Shown here: piece by piece, positions 23,213-35,010 of the stretch
Layout of the letters: every line of letters begins with the position of its first letter
Numbering within the stretch: position 1 is the first letter of the stretch
Source of the DNA: Strigamia acuminata
Lineage: Eukaryota; Arthropoda; Chilopoda; Geophilomorpha; Linotaeniidae
Direction: 5' to 3'
DNA length: 60,000 nt
NCBI GenBank assembly: GCA_949358305.1
Contig: OX442314.1
Location: 11,651,060 to 11,711,059 of the forward strand
Notes under the pieces: model-generated
What the model was told of the DNA's origin: nothing
The model's input: the letters and a program-made list of their open reading frames with translations, nothing else
Databases searched by the model: none
Translations under genes and position numbers: made by a program

Positions 23213-24025
23213 TTAAGCTAGGTTCACACTTGTGTTCACACTAGACACAACGCAACACAAAGAAAAATTAGTCAAACGCAATGCAGAGTCCGTTCACATT
23301 GTAGGGCATGTATGAACAGAGCTGAAACAATTGATGTTGCGTCTGGCCAATCAGATGGTTTCAATAAAACCTGGAATTGGATATAGTTCTAGAACTAGTT
23401 CCAGAATCCAAAAATGGCGGCCTGTTTGTATGTGGCAAAGTCTCGCCAACCAGACGTGAAACGACGAGAATTGGATCGTGATTAACCTTTCCTTGCGTTG
23501 TGTCTCTTACTTCTACTTGGAGTTGAAGCAGGAATTGACGTCAACGTCAAGAATTTTTGGACGCAAGCAGCTTGCGTTGCATCAGCTTTCTCGCGTTGCG
23601 TCTAGTGTGAACACAAGTGTGAACCTGTACGCTTTCCACACTCAAGAAGAGCCCTGGAATCTTGGCTCCCATTAGCCAAGCCATTTCACTTATGTAGTGA
23701 TACATAAAAAAAGACCCAAAACACCAGAAATGCATTATACAGACATACAGATATAAATAGAAGTACAGACATTGCAATCAATTTCCAAGCAAGTAATAAA
23801 CTTAACAGACATGAATTTTAAAATAAAAACAACATAAAATTTTATTTTAAAAATGGAAAATACTTTTTATTCTAGAATAACATTAAAATTACATCATTTC
23901 AATCATTATTATACTAAAAAAGACTAAAAATTAGAACTTCAACTACAGTTCTGTAGTAATCAGACTAGGCCAATGAGAGCCAAGATTCCAGGGCTCTTCT
24001 TGAGTGTGGAAAGAATATAGCTTAA
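23213..24025. mobile_element. Hairpin-type element with long inverted repeat, carrying a nested insertion
   Basis: The right arm (23969-24025) is the reverse complement of the left arm, which consists of TTAAGCTA at 23213-23220 plus CTTTCCACACTCAAGAAGAG and onward at 23632-23677. The two halves of the left arm are separated by another inverted-repeat element (23220-23626). Once that insert is discounted, the arms pair over about 55 bp. Confidence 0.7.
23220..23626. mobile_element. 407-bp MITE nested in the element at 23213-24025
   Basis: Terminal inverted repeat AGGTTCACACTTGTGTTCAC continuing CACTAGAC.CAACGC on both ends, about 35 bp. No clear target duplication is visible. The interior includes AAAAATGGCGGCC, a motif shared with several other repeats here. 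Family not identified; the end structure recalls hAT or Harbinger miniature elements. Confidence 0.75.
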
Positions 24026-25372
24026 CGTGTTTTGTTTAAACAACAAAAACAAAGACAAAAATACTTGTTTAACTAAGAATATGTGAGAGATTATTTTGTT
24101 TATAAGTTTAAAATTAAAATTCCTTAATTTTCACCCAATAAACAAATAATGGCCCACTTTTGTCGACACAATTCTGCTTTTATTCACTTTTTTATGATGC
24201 TTCACATGAAATGGATACTTAAACTATAACCATCGTCTCTGTAGTCACATCCGATTTGATACACAGAAGCAAAAGCACTCAAAAAGTAGACATTTACACA
24301 GCTGTCTACACACACACATTTAGCAGTGTTTTGAAAAGTCATTTAGAAACGTGTAAACCGAAAACACATGCTGAAATTGACTTTCCAAACCCAACTGAAG
24401 GTGTAAATTTTCTTCAAAAAACATATTTTTTCATAGTTTATATTTTATTTGAAATTCCATCCCTCAATGCAATTTCCAATAGCTGTTTTCAAATCCCCTC
24501 TGTGGGGAGAGAGTTAAACCAATTACATTTATTTAATTTCTCTCGAAAAACAATTGCTGGAACCATCTCGTGTATAACTTCTTTTCACCCCATAAAAAAT
24601 AAACAGCAAAGTGATAAAACGCTTCATGAAGTCGAATGACCATCCACTAACTAACGAGGGCAATTAAGTGAAGACGGGCCGATGCGTGACATGAAGAAAC
24701 TGCTCACTAGTCAAGAATCAAGATAGTGACTGCAATAATCTCATTTTGAGAACTAGTGTTCTTCCTGCACCTCAATCACTCACGCACGCGCACACATGCC
24801 ACCAAAATACGAGAGAGAGAGAGAAATCCTGACAAGTTTTCTCCTCGGCTGATAGAAATAGAATTTCCGAAATACAGTAACAATGAAAGACGCAACCTTA
24901 ATCACTTGTGTGCGTAACGAGAAAGAGGAAAAAAGTTAAAACGGTAATTACACCGTGCCTTCAATGTTTCCATCATTACAGCATGTGAAAATCTCACAGT
25001 GGAAAACACCGGATCCAAGTATCATTGCTTATTCTCACCTTTAAAGATGCCATCTAACTCCCAGCCCTTCTATCCCACCAACAGCGGTTCAGGATAGTTT
25101 TAATACGCTAGCTTTTTGGGTCTATTTTGCTGACCTGATGAAATAAGTTCTCGGTGTGAATGCAAGGTTGGCTCCCCAAGAAAATCGTTCCACAGACTGT
25201 TTTGACACTTTACATGACCATAGCCGCGTCAATAGAGTCGTTGTCTGCAGATTAAGGCAGTGCAAGCTGCAAATCTGTGTGGGTGTATCACGGGAAACTC
25301 TCCTGTACGCTCAGAAAATAAGAGTTCCTTAAAAACATTAACAGTAATTTAATTGACACATTAAATTTAAAT
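24026..25372. other. No gene recognised; fragment of a dispersed repeat
   Basis: A (GA)n run near 24812-24823. The stretch 25125-25190 carries GGTGTGAATGCAAGGTTGG, part of a repeat also seen at 25600-25700 and 26040-26115. Confidence 0.4.
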
Positions 25373-25590
25373 ACCGTATTTTATCGATTAAAAGCCCCGG
25401 CTCTTATTCAAAACTGCCATTTTTGTCAGCAATTACAATTTCGGTTTTTCGTTTGTTCCATTTGTTTAATGTAACATATACGAAGTCTGAACATCGCAAA
25501 CGAAGCGTACGTTCATCGTTAGTGAGGTTAAATACGGAAACAATACCGTACTTTTGCAAAAATACGGTATTCTTGATGTCTCAGCCACGG
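25373..25590. mobile_element. Truncated MITE, ACCGTATTTT family
   Basis: Matches the intron copy at 10008-10237 closely from its left end through TACGGTATTCTTG, but stops at the GCCACGG block. The right inverted repeat is missing. It abuts a different repeat fragment, so it was probably cut by a later rearrangement. Confidence 0.75.
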
Positions 25591-25599
25591 CCCATAGAC

Positions 25600-26115
25600 C
25601 CATGCAACACATCTGCTTGAAGACCCAACCTTGCATTAGCACTGAGAACTGGAAAAACCATGACAAACCCAGTTGGAAGGGCGTGGCAGATGTTCCTTGT
25701 CCTAGAAACATTACCTTAGTCGGACAAAGATGAAAAACAACTGAGATTTGCAGCCGGTCAGCCATCCAATTCAAGTATGCTGCTTAACTTGTGTGTTCTA
25801 ATGGGAACAGGTGAGATCAGCATGAATAGCCGTTCCTAACTGATCTGAGTTCCATAATTTAATACCTCTCATGGGCATTCAGCGTAAAAAAAACTTCCCT
25901 TCAGTTTAGCTGTTTTAAGTTTATTTATCATTATCTGCCCGGTCAGGGCAAGACTAGAGACCTGGTCAAGATTGATGTCATTGAATCTCAATGGACTAAA
26001 CTAAAGGGAAGTTTTTTTTGTCCAAGACTGTACATCTATCACCCACCTCAACTGGGTGTTCTGTGATTTTCCCAGTTCGCGGTGCAAATGCAAGGTTGGG
26101 ACCTAAAAAAAGTCC
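25600..26115. repeat. Inverted pair of dispersed repeat fragments
   Basis: 25600-25700, read in reverse complement, matches 26040-26115 over blocks CAACTGGGT, CCAGTTC..NGTGC and AATGCAAGGTTGGG. A third copy lies at 25125-25190. The shared blocks suggest an old repeat family; ends undefined. Confidence 0.5.
25886..26019. mobile_element. 134-bp MITE with A-rich inverted ends
   Basis: Left arm AAAAAAAACTTCCCTTCAGT and right arm CTAAAGGGAAGTTTTTTTT pair, followed inward by AGTTTAG and CTAAACT. It lies between the two repeat fragments described at 25600-26115. Confidence 0.65.
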
Positions 26116-26419
26116 TTCCATACAACGCTCCTTGCACAGCCTAACACCCAGACAGGCATTCCACCTAACGAGGTCAAGACCATGCTAAGTGAAACAGAAC
26201 CAAATACAAAAAAATCAATCCAACTACAACAAAAATCAAAACACGCCAAAAACGAAACTCAATTTCAGTTACACAAACGTGACATTACTTCTGCAAAACA
26301 AACGTATTAAAAGTAAAAATAAATAACAGAAATTTAAAAAAAAAATTTATCCCACCAGTAATTGAGTAAAGCATAAACTTTTATTAACATTGATGATGCC
26401 ATGGCAATAAAAGAATAAT

Positions 26420-26885
26420 TAAACTGTGTTTTCCAGTTTCCATTTATTTGCTCATATCGTGTTCGTTGCTATAAACATGCTAATCATAATGATCGGCTCC
26501 ACTGCAAATGACCACACCACGCACCTTGCTCATTTTCCACTCGTGTTATATTTTATTATTTTTATTAGTATTTTTTCCCCCCTTTCGTTGACCAATCGAC
26601 TGACACGTTTTTCATTTGACAGGTGACTATAGCGTGATCTTTGCAAATGATTATATTTTTCATCGCAAGTGGGTCCCATACACGTGGGGTGGTTCTTCAA
26701 AAGTGGCCAGGAAATTAAATCATTTCCTCTGGTCATTCCCGAGCGATTCTAACGGACGATACAGATTCGAAACGAACGACCAACGAGCCATTAATGATGT
26801 CCATATATCACCGAGGGAATCATCAGAGGAAAAAACAAACGATTCATCATTTTTATTTATTTATTTTTATTTATTACTTTTGTAA
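26420..26885 (+). promoter_or_regulatory. Complex-sequence island, candidate enhancer or exon
   Basis: Contains TTGACAGGTGAC (Meis plus E-box-like), CTTTGCAAATGATTA (POU-like) and CCATTAATGATG. The part after a TTTTTCATTTGACAG acceptor-like sequence is also open for 90 codons from 26616 with balanced composition, but no protein family is recognised and the frame ends in a hydrophobic AT-rich run. I favour regulatory DNA; an internal exon is possible. Confidence 0.2.
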
Positions 26886-27689
26886 ACCAAAAAAAAAAAA
26901 TAATAATAATTGAGAAATAAAATCATTTCTGTTTTATTCAACCCTTCAACACGTGCAATTTATTACGTATAATTTTAGACTTTTCATTAATACACGTTCC
27001 TAATTACTGTATTCATTTCTTGCGTGAGACACATCCGAAATGAAACTTTTAGGTTTCAACATGTTCCAACACTTTCTGCCTGCTTGGTGCTCAACCGTGC
27101 ATGTAGAATGGAATCAAATGAGTCAGACTCGCAAGTCCAGAAGTAAACAAAAAAAAAATTAATTAATTTCGAAAAAAAAGACACGTATTGACCACTCGAA
27201 AATACGCTAGAAATATATGTAATTAAAGATAAGGTATAGCGTGTAAAGCGGCGTAATCTATTTTCTTTTATTTCATTTTTGATAGCTTTGATGCCTATTC
27301 TAGCAGAGATATTGTTACCAATAATTATAGATACTCCGTTTGAAATACGAGTGCTGTAAAGTTATAGTCGAGTGTTGTTTTGTTCATGTGCTCTGGCAAT
27401 AAATAAGTATTTAATTAAATATTAACTTTTTATTGCAAGTCGTTATATCGTGCACATGACCACAATCACCATGTTACGACGTCATTGGATATACAATTCA
27501 ATGAGATATAGAAATCTGCTCTTTTATTTTCGACTTATTTAGTATTTCCGGTTTAAATCGCAATTGATATTTCTAATTTTTTCTAATTAGCTATACCACC
27601 TGTCTAAATTCCCATTGTAAAACGCAGAAAATAACCAAACGACAAAATAGGCGATAATTAAAATAGATTTTTAATCTATAAAAGTATTT
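26886..27689. other. No gene recognised
   Basis: AT-rich, with no repeat array or frame worth recording. Confidence 0.4.
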
Positions 27690-27986
27690 AGCATTTTTGC
27701 ACCTTAAAAGTGCACTTTGCACCTTAAAAATGCAATTTTGCACTTTAAAAATGCATTTTTGCGCCTTAAAATGCTATTTTGCACCTTAAAAATGCATTTT
27801 TGCGCCTTAAAATGCATTTTTGCACCTTAAAATGTATTTTTGCGCCATAAAAGTGCATTCTTGCGCTTTAAAAATGCATTTTTAAAACTTAAAATGCATT
27901 TTGGGCACTTAAAAAATAGATTTTTGAACTTAAAAAATAGATTTTTGAACTTAAAAAATAGATTTTTGAACATAAAAATGCACTTT
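27690..27986. repeat. About 21-bp minisatellite, some fourteen copies
   Basis: Units of the form TTTTTGCACCTTAAAAATGCA, grading to a TTTTTGAACTTAAAAAATAGA variant at the right end. The array matches no known element boundary. Confidence 0.85.
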
Positions 27987-29181
27987 TGTGTAGTATTTAT
28001 TCATTTATTCTCACTTTGTCTTTGTTTGTCACACATAACGAACAAATGGCCTCCAATTTCCCCTATACATTCCCTGATATCGCGCGCAAATCCAAATATT
28101 GCACATAATATCCTTGCAAATGGATTGATATTGTCGTTCAATCAATGAAAGCGCCGTGACGAGGGCGTTTTGGTTGCTGAACCTGATCTAGTGTCTATGA
28201 GAAGAGTAAACAGACGAAACGTTAGTAACTGGTCGCTTCTAATGAAATTTACGGAAGCGAGTCTAGCACCAATAGCGCCTTGGGTTCGATATTTTATTAA
28301 GCCAGAGACGCCTCATACTACATATGTCTTGATACGAGCGTCAATACTCTCTCCTTTTCATAATTGGATTTATTCGAAAACTCTAATGAAACCGTTTCCA
28401 CAACTCCTTTGTCACTAAACCCGAACCGCTTTTAAATTAAATGAATTCCTTATACAAACGACACCTAAAAATAATCCCAAAAAAATAAAAAAATAAAAAA
28501 AATTATTTTATTTTTTATTTTTTTCTTTCTCAAATTTAACATACGAGATGACGGGCCTCACGTTAATTAGAGAAGAGTCAACGGCTGGCTGGTGCAAAAC
28601 TGAATGCACAGGTACGTGAAGCGGGTCGAGTAATGAAAGAGTGGCGCAGAGTATAAGATGACAAAAGGCATTCAATTTTCCAATTTTGACTGCTTCGTTA
28701 ACTATCATAGGGAGGGGAAGGACAAAACATAAGGAGTCGATCCTCAGGGAAGGATCCGTGCACTTTTCTGCCAAGTCAGCAGCATGAGAAAAGCACGTCG
28801 CGCTGTTTCATTCCATGCCGGATGCATGTATTGTTTTACATATATTTCCGTTATAATTCACGCAACTTTGATCTTGGCGATTCCCACGTGAGATGCTTGT
28901 CACCGCTACTGTAGCAAACAATGGTCTTTGCACTTATTTTCGCCATATTCTATTGAAAAAAATCAATTTTAGAATTTAGATGTAAATTCGAGAGTGTTTG
29001 CTTCAATCTGCTAAAGCGAATTGATGAATATGGTAATTGAGCTCACAAATCGTATTCAAAACAATTGGGTGCATTCTAGCATCAACATATAAATTACCTA
29101 GATTTTTTTGATAGATTCATTCAAAGTTTGTTTATAAAAACAACAAAAACATAAGGCAAAAACTTGCCTACAACTGTGAAT
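27987..29181. other. No gene recognised
   Basis: The segment 28140-28420 is GC-richer and open for 82 codons from 28170, but has no recognisable domain. An A/T-homopolymer stretch spans 28475-28530. Confidence 0.4.
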
Positions 29182-29919
29182 ACCGAATTTTCTCGAGTAA
29201 GAGCCGCAGCCTTTATTCAAAACGGGCATCCTGAGCCGCGGCTGTTTACCATATTTTGATTAAAATTTCAATTTTTCATTAAAATTTCACTTTTTCCATT
29301 AAAATTTCTAAAATTTCACTTTTTTATTAAAATTTCACTTTTTTTATTAAAATTTCACTTTTTTATTAAAATTTCACTTTTTTATTAAAATTTCACTTTT
29401 TTCATTGAAATTTCACATTTTTCCATATAAATTCCAATTTGTGCATTAAAATTTCACTTTTTTCATTAAAATTTCACTTTTTCATTAAAATTTCACTTTT
29501 TTCATTAAAATTTTATTTTTCTCGGTGAAATTTTATTTTTCTCGGTGAAATTTTATTTTTCTCGGTGAAATTTTATTTTTCTCGGTGAAATTTTATTTTT
29601 CTTGGTGAAATTTTATTTTTCTCGGTGAAATTTTATTTTTCTCGGTGAAATTTTATTTTTCTCGGTGAAATTTTATTTTTCTCGGTGAAATTTTAATTTT
29701 TTCCATTGAAATTTCACTTTTTTAAAAAAAATTCTATCTGAATAACCATTATCATCGACGAATGTTTTATTAACCATTTCTTGCTCGGTTACAAAAGCCC
29801 TTGAATAGTAGTTGCGGCTACTATTCGAGGCGGCTCTTATTTAAAACCGCTTCTCTGAGGCGCAGCTACTATTCGAAGGCGGCTACAAAACGAAGGCAAC
29901 TCAATCCAGAAAACACGGT
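29182..29919. mobile_element. ACCGTATTTT-family MITE enlarged by internal minisatellites
   Basis: Left end ACCGAATTTTCTCGAGTAAG with AGCCGCAGCC, right end GGCTACAAAACG and onward to AACACGGT, with internal GCGGCTCTTATT blocks as in the family. About 460 bp between the ends is tandem repeat, making this copy more than three times the size of the intron copy. Confidence 0.75.
29262..29725. repeat. Two fused 20-bp minisatellites inside a MITE
   Basis: The first half is TTAAAATTTCACTTTTTTCA-type units of 19-20 bp. The second half is a very uniform GGTGAAATTTTATTTTTCTC array of about ten units. The second looks derived from the first by drift and re-amplification. Confidence 0.85.
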
Positions 29920-31589
29920 AAATTCGTTTTTCGGTCTGTTTATTACACACAGTTGAAACTTCTGAATTCCACCCAGAACATTATTAACTAAATAAACCAA
30001 ATCCAAAATGCCCGACATTGCCCCTTCGTGATGGAACCTAATTGAAGGCACGTGCCTCATTCCGAGCACCCCATGACATCACATCCGGTTGAAAACTGCG
30101 TCGCGTGAACTCAAACAACAAAAGGACGATTTATATAGAACCTGCTATTAAATTAATAATTCATTTCATTTGAATGAATGCACTCGTATTCCAGGTACAC
30201 TACAATGATTTTTTTCACCACCCACCTCCCCCAGTCCTTTTAAGAATAATAAAAAAAAATAAAAAAAAAATAAAAAAATAAAAAAATAAAAAAAAAATCG
30301 AAAAGTACACAAAATGAAGCAAGGGCGGAGTCATAACCAAGTGCTCATTTTCCAGATCAATGCAACCTCACAGCGAACCGAGTTGAGATAATATAGTGCG
30401 ACGCCACAGCACAAGGAGTTAGAACGAGAGCATTTGTCGATTAATTTTTTCTCCCATTCTCTCCCCTTTTCAGGTGGGTCTGTGGCTATAATTGGGCGGC
30501 AAATGCACGTGTCACGAGCAGGTCTCATGTTCCCACCGGTCAGGTGACTAGGTGAGGCGAGTATAGATTGAGGGGGAGAGAAATTGTGTTGTCGAGCAGA
30601 CAGAAAACAGTTTTGACCAAAGAAAAAAAAAAGAATAAATAAATAAATATAAAACAAAGATGGGAATTTTTCGCAATTTTTATTTTTTCATTCTAAAGGG
30701 GCATCAAACATTCCAGTTTGGCGATATTCAAATGAGCGCAGGGCCTGGGAAATGCATTCTGGGACGGCTAATGGAGGTTGCTTGTTTTTCTAGCTAAACA
30801 GAGAAGGATTTTCGAGGGAGGGCACACGAGATTAGACCCCAGCCCCCTTCCCAAACCCCCTTTTCTTTCTTTCACCACACTTTCTCTCTCCTCTTCATCA
30901 CGCCACCTTCATCCATAGATGGCGCTACTCATTTCCATGCCATCATCTCGGTTTGAACTACTGTTTTGTGATGGAAATGGTTTAACCAATATCGGATATG
31001 CCCTGGGAAACAGAGCATGCGTACTTTATTCACCTTTTTTTTTTTTTTTTATTTATTCCACAAAACCACCAATACAATTGTGGAGTTAAATTCCAACCTT
31101 AATTAACTTTAGCCTCGTGGGAATCACAGCAAGAAACCATAAAGAAAAAAAATAGGTGCATTAGCAAATGTTTTTATCTTGTCACATTAGGCCTAATATA
31201 ATCCATAAATTTTCCCTTTGCAAGATTTTAAAAAAAGTGAATTAAATTATTATTATTTTTTTTTTTTAATTTTAATTTTTTTTTTGTGTATATTGCAGCT
31301 AAAGACCCACAAACAATCTTGTTCCAGGTGTGTGAAGAAGGTAAGGAGACAGGGAGTTCATTTCGCGGATCCTTTTCACTTCCTTTTCTCTTTAGTCACG
31401 GACTCCACAACAAACTAATCCATCATTTACTGCGCACTGACCCTTTAAGACCACTCAAAATACTTAATACTGTTATTTATAGTTGTTTTTCTTGTATTTT
31501 TAAAAAAAAAGAAACCACAAAAAGACCAAAAAATTAGAAAACTAGAAAATTTATGACAAAAATTCTTGTATGGTTGAAACACACTGCTT
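29920..31589. other. No gene recognised
   Basis: An A-rich (AAAAAAT)n stretch at 30250-30298, a T-tract at 31037-31055 and another at 31257-31285. The block 30320-31020 is more complex and holds a GATGGCGCTA motif at 30917-30929, but no supportable exon. Confidence 0.4.
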
Positions 31590-31686
31590 TTTCACTTTAT
31601 ACTGTACGCATTCCAAAATGTATGGCATTTCCCAAAATTAAATGAATTATCATCAATACATTGCAATACAATTTCAAAGTAAAAAA
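31590..31686. mobile_element. Fragment of dispersed repeat family B
   Basis: Contains the family blocks CGCATTCCAAAATGTATGGCA and AAAATTAAATGAATTATC in the same order as the other copies. It ends where the pogo-like MITE begins. Confidence 0.4.
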
Positions 31687-31688
31687 TA

Positions 31689-32186
31689 CAGTAGAACCTT
31701 GATTATCGAAACACCGGTTATCCGAACAGCAGTCAAGCAAATTTTTATCGATTTTTATCGGTTTTTTAATCGATTTTTAATGTTTTTTGACGATTTTCAC
31801 ATACTTTTAGTCAATTTTTAATGTTTTTTGACGATTTTCACATACTTTCAATCGATTTTTCATGTTTTTTGACGATTTTCACATACTTTTAATCAATTTT
31901 TAATGTTTTTTGACGATTTTCACATACTTTCAATCGATTTTTAATGTTTTTTGACGATTTTCACATACTTTTAATCAATTTTTAATGTTTTTTGACGATT
32001 TTCACATACTTTCAATCGGGTTTTAATGTTTTTTAACAATTTCTATCCATTTTTGATCGGTTTTAATGCTTTCTAACTACATAACTTTATATTTTCGTAT
32101 GCAGAACAGTATGTTTGATTATCAGAGCAATTCGGTTTTACGAACACACATGTCCCTAATTAGTTCGGATAATCGAGATTCTACTG
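31689..32186. mobile_element. 498-bp pogo/Tigger-like MITE with internal minisatellite
   Basis: Terminal inverted repeat CAGTAGAACCTTGATTATCG at the left, mirrored as CGGATAATCGAGATTCTACTG at the right, with TA duplications at 31687-31688 and 32187-32188. These are textbook pogo/Tigger ends. No transposase remains; the centre is a tandem array. Confidence 0.9.
31770..32030. repeat. 41-bp minisatellite with alternating A/B subunits
   Basis: About six 41-bp units built on AATGTTTTTTGACGATTTTC and ACATACTTT. Units ending TTTAATCA and TTCAATCG alternate, so the real repeat is an 82-bp dimer. Confidence 0.85.
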
Positions 32187-32188
32187 TA

Positions 32189-34139
32189 AATATAAAATAA
32201 ACATTTCGCCTAAACACCACTTCTTTTTAATATTTAAAACAAACCAAAATTAAAACATCACTTTTATCCTAAGTAAATTTTCCAAAAAAAAAAAAAAAAA
32301 AAAAGTCGGTGACCATGAGCAAACACAGTGCGAAGGAGGCGTCGGCAACTTGTAACAAATGGTAGTTGAGTGCGCGTCCGTCACGCCGTTCCATCCATTA
32401 CCTCAACAGACGCAATCCCGACGGCTTCGTGATGGATGATGGGACCTAGGGGTCTACGAAAAACCTCATCCCAAAAAAAAATACCCACACCTCAAAGAAT
32501 CCCCGTCGACTCACGTGTCTATGCACTAATCACATTAAAAATAAAAAAAATAAAAAAATATTTTAGTCCCTTCTTCATAACCAAATCTGCCCCCCCCCTC
32601 CCTCCCCCGCCCCCCGCCCAACATTTTCATCGGGTCACCAAACACAAACACACCTGTTCATTTTTTCCCCCTTCTCCTCGCTTTCTTCAACAGACTGATC
32701 CAAATTGAAGGCCAGCGTGAGAAGAGTGGACAAATACCTGCATGACTCAGCATTTCAGGCTCAGGTGTCGTTTCGCCTTTCGCTACCGTTTTGCCGTCTC
32801 ATGGCGGAATTTGCACTCCTGTCCACACCCTCGATTCAAGTACCGTGTTTCCCATCTGTTATCTGTTCACGACACGCTGGCACCCCCAACCGACGTATCA
32901 GTAAACATCTTTTTTTTCTCGCAAAATAAAGACAAAAATTAAATAAATAGATAACCGTTAAACCCAAACAATATATTCAGTCTCTCTTTCTTCCTGCCCG
33001 ACTACCCGCACGCACATTTGGACGGCATGTCACCGCTCGTTTTCCGCGTGCGTGCCGCTGACAATCGCCGTCCGTATGTCGCCCTGTATCGAGTGACAAC
33101 CGGGCAAAGTGTTTGATTAATTCCGCAGTTCGCGGTTCGATTTTGCGGGGATTTAGCGGGCAAAATGCAAGAATAATTGGAGATGGTGACAGGGGTGCTT
33201 TGAGGATCTGAGATCGTTCACTGCGGGTGGGTCCGTGAAGCGTCTTCTTGCTGGTGTCAGTTAGAAAGATCCTCCATTTAGCATAGTCGAGTTGAATGCA
33301 TTCACTTAGAACGTAACGCTATCCGCGCTTTTATGGAGTCCATTTTTCTTTGACGTGACTCAAAAGATATCCGATGTCACTGGCTTTGTGCGAGGAAGGG
33401 GAAGAGGTGCATCAGTGCCCACCTGGTCATTGATTGGATTTGATTTGACACCCATTGATGGCGAGCAGTCTCTTCGGCACCTCCAGTTTGCAGAAATGTT
33501 GTTTACTCATTGCAATCAAATGAGTGGCTTCACTGTACAAACCGACAAACAAAATAACAATTTTTTAACATTATCGTTCAATATTTGAGAAAGATATAGA
33601 AAAATCGAATGGTTTTAGACCCGGGAGGACTGTAATTGCTTCCAGAAGCCACATCCGTTGGCCCATTTACCGAAAAATGTCAGGAATCTGTCAATCACAC
33701 AGTATGCTAAGTGTTTTTCCAGGAATACGCAAACCCCTGAACAATTTGCGCTTTTATTCCTTCCAAGCAAAGAAATAATTAGCACACATGTCTTTTGTAT
33801 CCACTCCCAGCACATCTTGTCTCAAATTGGGGCTTTGGAAATCCGATCACATTACTAACAATGATATCAATACTAATGGCGAAACAAAAGCTTCATGTGT
33901 GTTGAAATTCCTCTGTTATTATCAACATTTACCCGCGTAGAATCTGATCCATATTGAGCACACATGTGCCAATTTAAAATGCATGTCCTACTACTCCTAT
34001 TAGAACGCAAATAATAATCAGTGGCACATTTTAATATGGGTGTACTGGGCACCCGCCTTGGGCCCCAGATTTTGATACCTGATACTGGATGACAATATGA
34101 CATATAGCAGAAATATTTTTTGTGTGTGGCATTTTGGTC
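32189..34139. other. No gene recognised
   Basis: An A-tract at 32284-32304 and a C-rich stretch at 32590-32620. The block 32980-33580 is complex, non-repetitive and GC-richer. No exon could be supported. Confidence 0.4.
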
Positions 34140-34280
34140 TTATTTTATTAATGTAAATTGGTGGGCCCCCATTTGGTGCCAGTTCTCAGGACCCCGGGCC
34201 CCATTTAATGCTAATCCTCAGGGGACAAGGACCATAGGCCCTTATTTTGTGCCAGCGATCGGGGCCAGGCCCCCAAGTGA
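34140..34280. repeat. Short degenerate repeat of GGGCCCC.ATTTGGTGCCAG type
   Basis: Three related units: GTGGGCCCCCATTTGGTGCC, CGGGCCCCATTTAATGCTAA and AGGCCCTTATTTTGTGCCAG. A similar unit lies at 16341-16362. The end of this block (34265-34279) shares 15 bases with the border of the right-hand LTR at 46665-46679. Confidence 0.5.
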
Positions 34281-34355
34281 CAGTATAATTGATTTTCACA
34301 CTTTTAACAGCAAAAAAATAGATGCATTCTAAGTTTACATTTATCTAGTTTTTAG

Positions 34356-34726
34356 TAGGCGGATTCAATTATATTTCGTCTAAATTTTTGTCTCTGTACA
34401 AATTTTTAGACGAAATGTTATGTTTCTGAATGCAATCGTTTATTTGGTAAATAAACAATTGTTTAACTGTCAAACTTGATCTGAGATTCCAGATCACGAT
34501 ATTCTTACAGTAATGATTATTATTGTTGTTTACTCTAAACAATTAATAACTGGCGCAAAATTGTACTTAGATCTCTGATCATTGAGACCGACCGATCTAC
34601 CGGAAATCCAAAATGGCGACCAAAACGACCTACTTAGCTCGTTTATTTCACTTTTAAACGAGAATCTCGTTCAAAAGTTCGTTCAAACGGGTTTAAACGA
34701 TTTTTATCCGTTTCTGAATGCGCCTA
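34356..34726. mobile_element. Inverted-repeat element, about 371 bp
   Basis: TAGGCGGATTCA at the left end pairs with TGAATGCGCCTA at the right end (one mismatch). The right end recurs exactly at 5170-5181. The interior contains CAAAATGGCGACC and several TTTAAACG/CGTTTAAA motifs. Confidence 0.5.
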
Positions 34727-34734
34727 ATGTTTGT

Positions 34735-35010
34735 ATAAACAGAATGGACACCAAAAATAGCCATAAACTGTAAAAACAAACCATGGCTGGAGTTGCTTTT
34801 GAAGTGGTTTATGCCAGGTTTGGGTTTTCACAGCCAAATTCAAAATGGCTGCCTCATGCGTTATAATGTATACAGGTAAGTATATCCACCACAAAAACCG
34901 CGAGTTAAAGCATAATTGTGTTCAAACAAGCGAGTCATCATTCATTCATTGGGTGAAAATGAAGAAATTTTAACTGACATTTACTTGTAAAACCTCCAAA
35001 CGAAACTTAA
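34735..35010 (+). mobile_element. Relic of a dispersed repeat, same family as 3187-3925
   Basis: Colinear with the copy at 3187-3925. This copy is shorter, with less sequence between the GGTAAGTATAT and TTTACTTGTAAAACC blocks. Confidence 0.5.

Noticed and set aside
25466-25774. 102-codon minus-strand frame
   Set aside because: It runs across the junction of a truncated MITE and an unrelated repeat fragment.
27690-27986. Regular short repeats that could suggest a CRISPR-like array
   Set aside because: No unique spacers: units abut directly and diverge gradually, as in a minisatellite. The window is eukaryotic. The same applies to 1865, 17507, 29262, 49500 and 52150.
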